Origin: UBA1557 sp041675185 | GTDB taxonomy: Bacteria > Patescibacteriota > Patescibacteriia > Magasanikbacterales > UBA922 | NCBI GenBank assembly: GCA_041675185.1 | Contig: JBAYUH010000004.1 | Location: 1 to 52,534 of the forward strand | Length of the DNA stretch: 52,534 nucleotides | Direction: 5' to 3' | Shown: positions 16,272 through 23,522 of the stretch, piece by piece | How the letters are laid out: every line of letters starts with the position of its first letter | How positions within the stretch are numbered: the first letter of the stretch is position 1 | Notes under the pieces: generated by a model | What the model saw: the letters and a program-made list of their open reading frames with translations, nothing else | What the model was told of the DNA's origin: nothing | Databases searched by the model: none | Made by a program: the position numbers and the translations under genes

Positions 16272-16934
16272 ATGAAAAAAAGAACATTAACTATAGCTGG
16301 TATTTCAGCTTTAGGTTTGGCTCTAGTAGGTTCGGCTACGGCTCATGCCTATTCAGGTATTTCTGATAAAAGTACAAACATAATTGGAAAAAAAATAAAT
16401 CCAGAAAGACATGATCAAATGCAAAAGATTTTTGAAACAACGGATTATCAAACTTGGAAAGATTTGGTTTCTAAGAATCCAAGGTTTTCTCAAATTTTGA
16501 GTTTAATCAATGAAAGTAATTTTCCAAAATTTGTAGAAATGAAAAAATTAATTATGTCTGGTGATAAAGCAGGAGCTGAGGCTATTAGAGTAGAACTTGG
16601 TCTTCCTATAAAAAATGATTCAGTTTCTAAAGGTTCTTTTTTCAAGGAACAAAATAAGGCAGTGCAAGTTGCTTTAAATAATAATGATTTTAGTGCTTGG
16701 AAAGTTGCAATAGGGAATAGTCCTTTAGCAGGTAAATTGTTAGAAAAAATAAATGAAAGTAATTTTTCACAATATGTAGAAATGAACAAATTGATCAAAT
16801 CTGGTGATAAAGCTGGTGCACAAGCTATCATGAAAGCATTAGGTCTAGAAAAACCTTTTGGTGTGGGACATGGTCCAATAAAACCATGGGGGAAAAATAT
16901 TAAAGATAAAAATCAACAATACAAAAATAAATAA
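16272..16934 (+). CDS. Secreted protein with two helical repeats
   Basis: 220 residues with a clear signal peptide (residues 1-26, ending ATAHA). The mature part has two copies of a repeat of about 55 residues: each begins with D-x-x-x-W-K, continues through K/L-INESNF and ends SGDKAGA-AI followed by a GL motif (about 50-110 and 138-196). The C-terminus is basic and low in complexity. The internal duplication is also visible in the DNA. Unknown function; it is probably the exported target of the upstream ECF sigma cassette. Confidence 0.7.
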   Translation: MKKRTLTIAGISALGLALVGSATAHAYSGISDKSTNIIGKKINPERHDQMQKIFETTDYQTWKDLVSKNPRFSQILSLINESNFPKFVEMKKLIMSGDKAGAEAIRVELGLPIKNDSVSKGSFFKEQNKAVQVALNNNDFSAWKVAIGNSPLAGKLLEKINESNFSQYVEMNKLIKSGDKAGAQAIMKALGLEKPFGVGHGPIKPWGKNIKDKNQQYKNK

Positions 16935-16974
16935 TTAATTTAGAAAACCTTTTTATTTATTAGTATAATAATCA

Positions 16975-17010
16975 AAAAAACACACCGACTATACATTGGT
17001 GTGTTTTTGT
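16975..17010. terminator. Bidirectional terminator
   Basis: AAACACACC (16978-16986) pairs with GGTGTGTTT (16998-17006), with A-run and T-run flanks. It ends the ECF cassette and can serve the converging umuC-like gene. Confidence 0.85.
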
Positions 17011-17096
17011 GAACAGTTTGGAATTAAATTGGAAAACCTTAGAAAAGGAAATTATGAAATGGACAGAGTTTTTTAAATTTTATTTTTAAAAAAATC

Positions 17097-18404
17097 TCAA
17101 ACGACCAATCCAAGATAAGGGATGTTAAGACGCTTCCGTTCTGTTTCGCCTTTGAATAGCTCGTACTTTCTTGAGGCTTTGGTAGCTCTTTCACCCTTAT
17201 GTGCGCCTTGCATCGCTTTTAGACTTGAACCAAGAAAGACAGTATGCTTACCGTATTTTTTTGCCATTTCGTCTAAACTTCCAAGAAGTCTTTCAAAACG
17301 TTCAATTGTTGGTTGGTGTGAAAACAAGTCTAATTGTTGTGTACCTTCTTCGTCCAAATCAAGCAAAAAAATACCAGTTGCTCTATAGGGTGTATTTTCT
17401 TTGAATATATCACTAAACTTTTCTTTAATTACTCGTAATATATCAACAGCGTTGTTTGTATTATTGGATAATTTCAATTCAAGACCATTGTATTTGAAGT
17501 CTTGAGTTTTGAGAAAAAAGAATATTTTTTTTGTATGTAAGTTGTATCTTCTGGCTTTTATGCAAGCGTTTTCTATATTTTTGGACAGTTGAGAAAAAAC
17601 ATAACTTCTGTCGGTGGATGGGGGAGTGAATGTTTTGGTTTTGCTTATAGAGCGGTAGCTTGATTTTTTGTCTTTATCAAGTTCATTTATCAGTTCACCT
17701 CTTAGTTCTTTCCAAGTTTCTTTATGTGGTTTTGTCATATTTTTATCAATCCATTCCCAATCTTTTTTGGCAAATTCTAGAGCGGTATAAATACCGTTTG
17801 TTCTCAAATAGGCTGTGGTTTGTTTGCCTATTCCCCATATCTTATCAATGTCTGTATCACGCAAGAAGTTTTGAATTTCATTTGCTTTGATAATGGTACA
17901 ACCTGAGGGCTTTTTCCATTTGGATGCCAATTTTGCTAATACTTTGGTAGGGGCAAGACCTACAGAAAAGGTCATTCCTAATTCTTTGTCTAAATCTTCT
18001 TTTATTTTGTAAGCCATTTGTTCGTAAGACATATGTAGAGGTCTTCTCATACCTGTTAATTCAGCAAAACATTCGTCTATACTATATTCTTCTACAGAGG
18101 CTGTATATCTACGTACAATGTTGTACAAACGAAAGGAGTACAAACTATAAGTTTCATAATCAGAAGGTACAAATATAATATCGGGACATAGCTTTTTCAT
18201 TTCGTGTAAAGGCATACCTCTTTTTATACCAAGTGCTTTGGCCTCGTAGGACATAGATGAAGCAATACCTCTCTCGACACCTGTAATGATTGGTTTACCT
18301 CTTAGAGCAGGGTTCTTGGCCATTTCACAGGAAGCAAAAAAACAATCTCCGTCTATATGGAGAATTGCACGAGGAAAAGATTGCAAAGAAAAGAGCTTAG
18401 TCAT
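17097..18404 (-). CDS. Y-family translesion DNA polymerase (UmuC/DinB type)
   Basis: Error-prone polymerase that copies damaged DNA. 435 residues. Catalytic acidic residues are in HIDGDCFFA (about 17-25) and YSIDECFAEL (about 108-117); helix-hairpin-helix segments and a little-finger domain follow. A LFSHQPTIERFERLLGSLDE tail resembles UmuC ends, and QLDLF near residue 355 is a good beta-clamp-binding motif. It lies 3 bases after the LexA/UmuD-like gene and shares its SOS promoter, so it is damage-inducible by inference. UmuC-like and DinB-like assignment cannot be separated by eye. Confidence 0.92.
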   Translation of the reverse strand: MTKLFSLQSFPRAILHIDGDCFFASCEMAKNPALRGKPIITGVERGIASSMSYEAKALGIKRGMPLHEMKKLCPDIIFVPSDYETYSLYSFRLYNIVRRYTASVEEYSIDECFAELTGMRRPLHMSYEQMAYKIKEDLDKELGMTFSVGLAPTKVLAKLASKWKKPSGCTIIKANEIQNFLRDTDIDKIWGIGKQTTAYLRTNGIYTALEFAKKDWEWIDKNMTKPHKETWKELRGELINELDKDKKSSYRSISKTKTFTPPSTDRSYVFSQLSKNIENACIKARRYNLHTKKIFFFLKTQDFKYNGLELKLSNNTNNAVDILRVIKEKFSDIFKENTPYRATGIFLLDLDEEGTQQLDLFSHQPTIERFERLLGSLDEMAKKYGKHTVFLGSSLKAMQGAHKGERATKASRKYELFKGETERKRLNIPYLGLVV

Positions 18405-18407
18405 AGC

Positions 18408-18974
18408 TTAGTATTTTCTTATGACAGCATAGACAACGGCTTCAATTTTAAGATCTTCCTCTGGATAGATTTTTTTATATTTTTTATTGGCGGGTTCAAG
18501 GAATACTTTTGATCCATTTTTACGAAAGTATTTTATTGTCCAAGCATTGTCTACTTCGGCAATGACAATATCTCCTTCCTTTGGTGTTTTTGTTCTATCT
18601 ACAAGAACCATATCTCCATCCATAATACCTGCGTCTTGCATAGAATCTCCACTTACTTTGAGCATATAGGTCGCATCTTTATTTGAGATTAAATAGTCAT
18701 CTAGTGTCATTGTGTCTGAAAGTTCTTCTTCTGCTGGAGAAGGGAAGCCTGCTTGGACATTTCCCAATATTTTTACTGTACCTATCAAATTCTTCGTAGG
18801 AAGAAGTTTACCTTTGTTATCTTTTGTTATATAGCCAGAATCAATCAGTTTTTTTACTAACCAATGGGCTGTACTTTTTGATTTGTATGAAAACAGTACC
18901 GTAATCTCTTGGTATGAGGGCATTCGTTTATTTTTTTTATAGAAGTTGTAAATTTTGTTTAGTTGTTTTTCCAT
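18408..18974 (-). CDS. lexA: LexA-type repressor / S24 autoprotease
   Basis: 188 residues. Residues 1-58 form a winged-helix-like DNA-binding domain (PSYQEITVLFSYKSKSTAHW). The self-cleavage bond is A75-G76 in NVQAGFP; the catalytic Ser is S111 in VSGDSMQDAG and the Lys K148 in WTIKYFRK. In family terms it is cleaved when RecA filaments form, derepressing SOS genes. Full length with an intact N-terminal domain makes it a repressor and not a short UmuD. A LexA-type box lies inside its own promoter, so it is autoregulated, and the translesion polymerase is co-transcribed. Confidence 0.9.
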   Translation of the reverse strand: MEKQLNKIYNFYKKNKRMPSYQEITVLFSYKSKSTAHWLVKKLIDSGYITKDNKGKLLPTKNLIGTVKILGNVQAGFPSPAEEELSDTMTLDDYLISNKDATYMLKVSGDSMQDAGIMDGDMVLVDRTKTPKEGDIVIAEVDNAWTIKYFRKNGSKVFLEPANKKYKKIYPEEDLKIEAVVYAVIRKY

Positions 18975-18984
18975 ATACTTCTAT

Positions 18985-19012
18985 TATAATGGAACGAACG
19001 TTCTATTGTCAA
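18985..19012 (-). promoter_or_regulatory. SOS promoter with LexA-type box (lexA-umuC operon)
   Basis: Minus strand TTGACA (19012-19007) and TATAAT are 18 bp apart. Between them lies GAAC-N4-GTTC (18992-19003 on the plus strand, GAACGAACGTTC), matching the core of the Gram-positive LexA operator. The predicted start is only a few bases from the ATG at 18974, so the mRNA is nearly leaderless. Confidence 0.8.
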
Positions 19013-19361
19013 GAGAATGGAGTGAAATAGTATTATAAATATGTTGTTATAATTACTGTCATCACTGTCATAAAGAGTATCTTGTGGTGTAGTTTCGGAA
19101 TATTTCGGATTTATTCTTGACTAGATAAGGTTTTCATTCGAGTACCTAGGTAGGAAAGGATATAAATAAAAAATGATATAAAAAAGTAAGAGACCTTCTT
19201 TCCTATGGTACCAATAATAAGCTAACCACCCTAAAAGAAGGACCCCCCACCCCCTCCAATTATTACTTCCGCCTCTTCGGCGATTTCAAACAAAAAAACT
19301 ATTTCATTGCTATTTACTTCCAACCATTTGGAGGTATTTTTATTTTTAATAACAATAGCAT
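19013..19361. other. Left boundary region of the mobile element, non-coding
   Basis: 349 bases without a gene. It holds two TGTCAT motifs 9 bases apart (19057, 19066), the palindrome TACCTAGGTA (19143-19152), and overlapping stems: TAGGAAAG with CTTTCCTA, and CCTTCTTT with AAAGAAGG (about 19195-19235). A C-rich stretch precedes the first element gene. The left attachment site should lie here, but I found no copy of the tRNA-Lys end. Confidence 0.4.
19057..19071 (+). repeat. TGTCAT pair with 9-base period
   Basis: TGTCAT at 19057-19062 and 19066-19071. The same 9-base-period motif occurs at 20690-20704 and, in the opposite orientation and three times, at 34721-34744, near the ends of the mobile element. 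Confidence 0.4.
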
Positions 19362-19652
19362 ATGAACAATATCTCTAACTACAGCGGTTCACCAAAAACT
19401 GCTGAAAAGGTAAGGGAAGAAATACGTAAGCGTTTTGGCAAAAAAGCTGCCAAGGCTTATGACCCCTTTACTAATTGTTTGACCTTTAGGAAATGGTCAG
19501 AACAAAACTACAAAGTAAAAAAAGGCGAAAAGTCGATTTGCTCTATTACTTTTGTAGATAAGTTGGATGAGAGTGGTAATAAGATAGGCTCTTATCCCAA
19601 GAAAGTCCATCTGTTCTATGAGACCCAAGTAGAACCGAGGTTTAACTCTTAA
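19362..19652 (+). CDS. Small ArdC-like protein, first gene of the mobile element
   Basis: 96 residues. KYDP-like KAYDPFTNCLTFRKW, then QNYKVKKGEKSI and a C-terminal YPKKVHLFYETQVE. The GY/NY-x-V-x-K-G-E-K-x-I segment followed by a cysteine or serine and a hydrophobic strand resembles the N-terminal single-stranded-DNA-binding domain of ArdC-type antirestriction proteins carried by plasmids. It lacks the C-terminal peptidase domain. Next to mobile-element genes it could protect incoming DNA or bind ssDNA. The assignment is a family impression. Confidence 0.55.
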   Translation: MNNISNYSGSPKTAEKVREEIRKRFGKKAAKAYDPFTNCLTFRKWSEQNYKVKKGEKSICSITFVDKLDESGNKIGSYPKKVHLFYETQVEPRFNS

Positions 19653-19662
19653 ATTTCTTTTT

Positions 19663-19944
19663 ATGCCAAAGAAACAACGTGTACTCAATCAGTATGCCCG
19701 ACACAATCTAAGCATCCTTACGCCAATCATGATTAGTTTTATTAAAAGAGGGGAGTGGAAGTTTGCCAGTGCAGATTTACTTAAGTGTACTTCTTGTGGC
19801 CACTATAGGATAACAGGACCAATAGTCAGATACTTTGACTACAATCCTTCTAAACTACTTTGCTATGAGTGTCAAAATAGTCGAGTACAAAATAATCAAC
19901 CAATTGCTGTTAGTGACATCCTAACTATTGGTTTTAATTCTTAA
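19663..19944 (+). CDS. Zinc-ribbon protein of the mobile element
   Basis: 93 residues. CTSC near 42-45 and CYEC near 67-70 form a probable zinc ribbon with TGPIVRYFDYNPSKL between them; the rest is basic. No recognised family. It starts 10 bases after the ArdC-like gene and ends 12 bases before the next gene, so the three are one operon. Confidence 0.6.
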   Translation: MPKKQRVLNQYARHNLSILTPIMISFIKRGEWKFASADLLKCTSCGHYRITGPIVRYFDYNPSKLLCYECQNSRVQNNQPIAVSDILTIGFNS

Positions 19945-19956
19945 TTTATAAATCAT

Positions 19957-20697
19957 ATGAGTAATACAGATACAGTTTTCAAAGCTCCAGATAAGGCTTT
20001 AGAGACTCTGCCAGTCTATCTTAGTGAGAAAGACCCAGAAGAGGTTTTATTATTCGCTAAGAAGGCTTCCAAGGCCCTCATGAGTGTTATAGCTAGTAAG
20101 GACAATAAAGTTTTAATCAAAGGTGAGCAATATTTGACGTTAGAGGATTGGCAAACTCTCGCTAGGTTTTATAACATCACAACTGGCATAGAATGGACCA
20201 AAAGTACTACCAATGAAAACAAAGCTTTTGGCTATGATGCTCGGGCAGTAGCTTATCAAAATAGTACTATAATTTCAGGTGCTGAAGCTAGTTGTTTTAG
20301 GGATGAAAAAAACTGGGAAGATAAACCAAGTTTTCAACTCAAGTCGATGTCCCAAACACGAGCTATGTCAAAGTGTCTAAGAAACATACTAGCTTGGATA
20401 GTAGTGTTATCTAATTTCAAACCAACTCCTGCTGAGGAAATAACGGAGACTCTTGTAGATTATTCTTACAAAGAAGAAAGAATCCCAACTGAGGGTGAAA
20501 TTAATAATATGACTGTAAAGGCTGAATATGATGAGTGGCATAGAACACATGGTATCACCCAAAGACAGGAAGCTTTGCTCAAAACTCTTATTGTAGAAAA
20601 GGTAGAAGATGAAGATGATAGAGAAAGCAGGCTAGCTAACTTAGAGATTATGACTAAGTCAGAAGCTTCGGAGCTTATAGGAGAGTTACTGTCATAG
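19957..20697 (+). CDS. Phage-like protein of the actinophage hypothetical type
   Basis: 246 residues, soluble. The central part (about 85-160) carries W-T-K, GYDARAVAYQNS, IISGAEASCFRDEKNW and QLKSMSQTRAMSKCLRN-ILAWIV, then PTPAEEI. I recognise this succession from a phage and mobile-element protein found in many actinobacterial phages; its function is unknown, but its position near recombination genes suggests single-strand DNA annealing or binding. The C-terminal 60 residues are acidic. The stop overlaps a TGTCAT repeat pair. Confidence 0.6.
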   Translation: MSNTDTVFKAPDKALETLPVYLSEKDPEEVLLFAKKASKALMSVIASKDNKVLIKGEQYLTLEDWQTLARFYNITTGIEWTKSTTNENKAFGYDARAVAYQNSTIISGAEASCFRDEKNWEDKPSFQLKSMSQTRAMSKCLRNILAWIVVLSNFKPTPAEEITETLVDYSYKEERIPTEGEINNMTVKAEYDEWHRTHGITQRQEALLKTLIVEKVEDEDDRESRLANLEIMTKSEASELIGELLS

Positions 20698-20704
20698 CTG
20701 TCAT
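20690..20704 (+). repeat. TGTCAT pair with 9-base period
   Basis: TGTCAT at 20690-20695 and 20699-20704; with preceding TTAC it matches 19053-19071 in all but the two spacer bases over TTACTGTCATNNCTGTCAT. Confidence 0.4.
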
Positions 20705-20708
20705 TGGC

Positions 20709-20737
20709 TTGATTTTAGATTACGGTCATGATAATAT
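20709..20737 (+). promoter_or_regulatory. Promoter of structured RNA E
   Basis: TTGATT (20709-20714), 17-bp spacer, TAATAT (20732-20737). The predicted start at about 20744 is the first base of the 14-bp closing stem. Confidence 0.6.
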
Positions 20738-20743
20738 AATTGT

Positions 20744-20884
20744 GCTTACCCACAACAACATTTTTTACGAAAGGTTACTACCACTTTTTCCCAATTGCGG
20801 GATGAAAGGGGTGGTCTGAGTCCACAATTGGATAACCTTTCGGGGAAGTCTGTTGTGGGTAAGCCTCTAGACCATCCCTTTTTT
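20744..20884 (+). ncRNA. Structured RNA E with mutually exclusive folds
   Basis: GCTTACCCACAACA (20744-20757) pairs perfectly with TGTTGTGGGTAAGC (20851-20864). Inside, CGAAAGGTTA pairs with TAACCTTTCG and CCAATTG with CAATTGG, giving a nested rod. GGGGTGGTCT (20808-20817), in the apical part, can also pair with AGACCATCCC (20869-20878) directly before six T. That pairing gives either a pseudoknot with the rod or a competing terminator. It is a compact standalone RNA in the mobile element, or a riboswitch-like leader of the 20904 gene. No family recognised. Confidence 0.65.
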
Positions 20885-20903
20885 ATTTACTTAAATTTTG
20901 ATT

Positions 20904-21245
20904 ATGACTAACAAACTATATTGTCCTAGTTGTACTACAGTTCCTAATTTAGATAATCAGGTGTTTTGTAAAAACTGTGGAACAACTTTATTAAAAAATT
21001 ATATGGTACCTACTATAGTCGATAATACTAACTTAACTAAACAGCCTAATATGAAAAAAATAAATAATGTTCAAAAAACAATTCTTACTATTGTTTTACC
21101 TTTAGTTGTTTTTATAGCAGCACTTGGTATAGCTTCTCAACTTTCATATCGTACACCATTTGATTGGGAATATACTTGGTTTATTTGGTTTTTAGCAGTA
21201 GGTCTTATAGGTTTGATTGAATACAAATTATATGACAACAAATAA
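20904..21245 (+). CDS. Zinc-ribbon membrane protein
   Basis: 113 residues from the ATG at 20904; a TTG two codons earlier is in frame. The N-terminal zinc ribbon is CPSC...CKNCG (residues 6-29), followed by a polar linker and two transmembrane helices (about 58-78 and 90-108). Double-CxxC plus membrane helices is a common architecture of small envelope or stress-sensing proteins without known function. It follows the RNA E terminator, and its stop overlaps the start of the next zinc-ribbon gene. Confidence 0.65.
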   Translation: MTNKLYCPSCTTVPNLDNQVFCKNCGTTLLKNYMVPTIVDNTNLTKQPNMKKINNVQKTILTIVLPLVVFIAALGIASQLSYRTPFDWEYTWFIWFLAVGLIGLIEYKLYDNK

Positions 21246-21699
21246 TTGTTCTGCTTGTGGAGAGGTCTTAGACACTTCTGCAAATTTTTGTGGTAAGTGT
21301 GGGATTTCTATAAAAGAAAGTGAAACTGAAGGTAGACCAATAAATGTAAACTCTTTGTTAGTGTACTATGGTATATTATTAATATTGGTTGGGTACATTG
21401 ATAAGTTTTCCTTATCAGATAGCTATTACTCCAACAGTTTTTTTATTAATATATTACTTTGTTTGTCTAACTCTGGTCTGTTAGCTATAACCCTCTTTGG
21501 TCTATTTACGAATAAAAAATGGATTTACAAAGTACTTGTTGTGAACTCTTGGATATTACCTCTACTTATTTATGCTCCTATATTTTTTTATTCGGCACCA
21601 TCGTCAAGAGCACATGAATATTGGTACATAGCTTTACCAATTTTGTACCTATTGATGATTCCAAATCTAGTGTACTTGAGTAAAACTACAAAAAAGTAG
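21232..21699 (+). CDS. Zinc-ribbon membrane protein, four helices
   Basis: 155 residues from the ATG at 21232, which overlaps the previous stop by 14 bases; the frame is open 5 codons upstream. CSACG...CGKCG at residues 6-25 is a zinc ribbon; four hydrophobic helices follow (about 42-60, 68-92, 97-120, 130-150). Same plan as the preceding protein, so the pair probably acts together at the membrane. No function known. It ends at a terminator before the restriction locus. Confidence 0.65.
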   Translation: MTTNNCSACGEVLDTSANFCGKCGISIKESETEGRPINVNSLLVYYGILLILVGYIDKFSLSDSYYSNSFFINILLCLSNSGLLAITLFGLFTNKKWIYKVLVVNSWILPLLIYAPIFFYSAPSSRAHEYWYIALPILYLLMIPNLVYLSKTTKK

Positions 21700-21754
21700 A
21701 TTTACTTGTAATGTGATTTTTGCTATAATTTCTGTGTCGATTATTTCGACCCCC

Positions 21755-21797
21755 AAAAACAACTTTGCTACCCCTCCTTGCGAAGTTGTTTTTGTTT
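21755..21797 (+). terminator. Terminator before the type I restriction locus
   Basis: AAAAACAACTT (21755-21765) pairs with AAGTTGTTTTT (21783-21793), followed by T-rich sequence. A smaller GTCGA/TCGAC inverted repeat lies just upstream (21736-21750). Confidence 0.8.
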
Positions 21798-21931
21798 TAT
21801 AGCAACTTGATATATGTGAAGTAAAGTAGTAAAATAAATACAAAATAATAGTAAATAAGTAGATTTTAGTAATCTTATCAAAATCCCTATTTTTTTGTGG
21901 TTATTGTAGTCAACTTAGTTAAATACACACT

Positions 21932-23518
21932 ATGACCAATAAGGAAGAAAAATTAAACACATCTAAAGAACAAGAACGCTCCGAACTTCATCGTGCTATT
22001 TGGCAGATTGCCAATGATCTACGAGGAAGTGTAGACGGCTGGGATTTCAAGCAATATGTGCTAGGAATACTTTTTTATCGTTTTATTAGTGAAAATTTGA
22101 CTAACTATATCAATGCTGATGAACGTCGTGCGGGAAAAAAAGATTTTGACTATGCTACACTTTCTGATAAAGAAGCTGAATTCGGTCGAGCCGATACTGT
22201 AAAGGAAAAAGGGTTTTATATTTTGCCAAGTCAGCTTTTTGTGAATGTTCGAAAAAATGCTCGTAATGACGCTAACTTCAATGAAACTCTTACTAAGGTT
22301 TTTCGTAATATTGAAAACTCAGCAAAAGGTTCGAGTAGTGAAGATGATATCAGAGGTTTGTTTGATGACCTGGATGTAAACTCAAATAAATTAGGAAACA
22401 CTGTTGAAAAAAGGAATCAACAGCTTACAAAACTATTTGAATCTATCGGAGACCTACAGCTTGGTAATTATTCGGATAACACCATAGACGCTTTCGGTGA
22501 TGCCTATGAGTATTTAATGACGATGTATGCCGCAAATGCAGGTAAGTCTGGAGGAGAATTTTTTACTCCACAAGAAGTTAGTGAACTACTTGCTGAAATA
22601 ACAACAGTTGGAAAAAAAGAAGTAAATAAAGTTTATGACCCTGCCTGTGGTTCTGGTTCATTACTTCTCAAATTTGCCAAAGTTCTTGGTAAGGAAAATG
22701 TACGACAGGGATTTTATGGACAGGAAATAAATCTTACCATTTATAATCTGTGTCGTATCAACATGTTCCTGCACGACATCAACTATAATAATTTTGATAT
22801 TGCTCATGGTGATACTCTCATGGACCCAAAACATTGGGATGAAGAACCCTTTGATGCTATAGTTTCCAACCCTCCTTATTCAATCCGTTGGGAGGGGGAC
22901 GCGAATCCACTTCTTATCAATGACCCACGGTTTTCTCCAGCGGGTGTATTGGCTCCAAAGAGTAAGGCTGATTTAGCTTTTACAATGCATATGCTGTCTT
23001 GGCTCTCTACTAGTGGCACAGCGGCGATTGTTGAGTTTCCTGGTGTGCTCTATCGTGGTGGTGCGGAAGGTAAAATAAGAAAATATTTGGTAGATAACAA
23101 TTATATCGATGCTGTAATTCAGTTACCACCAGATTTATTTTTTGGTACTACTATTGCTACCTGTATTATCATTCTCAAAAAAAGTAAAAAAGATAATAAG
23201 ACTTTGTTTATAGACGCCTCTACAGAGTTTGTACGTGGTGGTAACAAAAACAAATTGAGTGAAATAAATCGCAAAAAGATTTTGGAAGCATTCACCATTC
23301 GTAAAGATGCAGAGTATTTTGCCAAGCTCGTTGATAATAAAACTATTGCTGAAAATGATTATAATATTGCCGTATCAAGTTATGTAGTAGGTGAGGATAC
23401 TCGTGAAGTAGTGGATATAACAGAACTCAATAAAAAAATTGAGGGGATTGTCGCCAGACAAAATAAACTTCGCATCGCGATTGATGATATTATTAATGAT
23501 ATTGAAAGAGTAAGATAA
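21932..23518 (+). CDS. hsdM: Type I restriction-modification methyltransferase subunit
   Basis: N6-adenine methyltransferase of a type I system. 528 residues. The N-terminal helical HsdM domain contains IWQIANDLRGSVDGWDFKQY (about 19-38). The AdoMet-binding motif is DPACGSGSLL near residue 236 and the catalytic NPPY near 312. It works with the HsdS subunit, which sets the target sequence, to protect host DNA. First gene of a co-directional locus; the next gene starts 4 bases after its stop. Confidence 0.95.
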   Translation: MTNKEEKLNTSKEQERSELHRAIWQIANDLRGSVDGWDFKQYVLGILFYRFISENLTNYINADERRAGKKDFDYATLSDKEAEFGRADTVKEKGFYILPSQLFVNVRKNARNDANFNETLTKVFRNIENSAKGSSSEDDIRGLFDDLDVNSNKLGNTVEKRNQQLTKLFESIGDLQLGNYSDNTIDAFGDAYEYLMTMYAANAGKSGGEFFTPQEVSELLAEITTVGKKEVNKVYDPACGSGSLLLKFAKVLGKENVRQGFYGQEINLTIYNLCRINMFLHDINYNNFDIAHGDTLMDPKHWDEEPFDAIVSNPPYSIRWEGDANPLLINDPRFSPAGVLAPKSKADLAFTMHMLSWLSTSGTAAIVEFPGVLYRGGAEGKIRKYLVDNNYIDAVIQLPPDLFFGTTIATCIIILKKSKKDNKTLFIDASTEFVRGGNKNKLSEINRKKILEAFTIRKDAEYFAKLVDNKTIAENDYNIAVSSYVVGEDTREVVDITELNKKIEGIVARQNKLRIAIDDIINDIERVR

Positions 23519-23522
23519 TTGT

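Noticed and set aside
19247..19257. C-rich tract as a phase-variation site
   Set aside because: It is interrupted by A and T and lies outside any reading frame.
20808..20820. Copy of the tRNA-Lys end (GGGTGGG-like) as left attachment site
   Set aside because: Only a few bases match and they belong to the paired core of RNA E.
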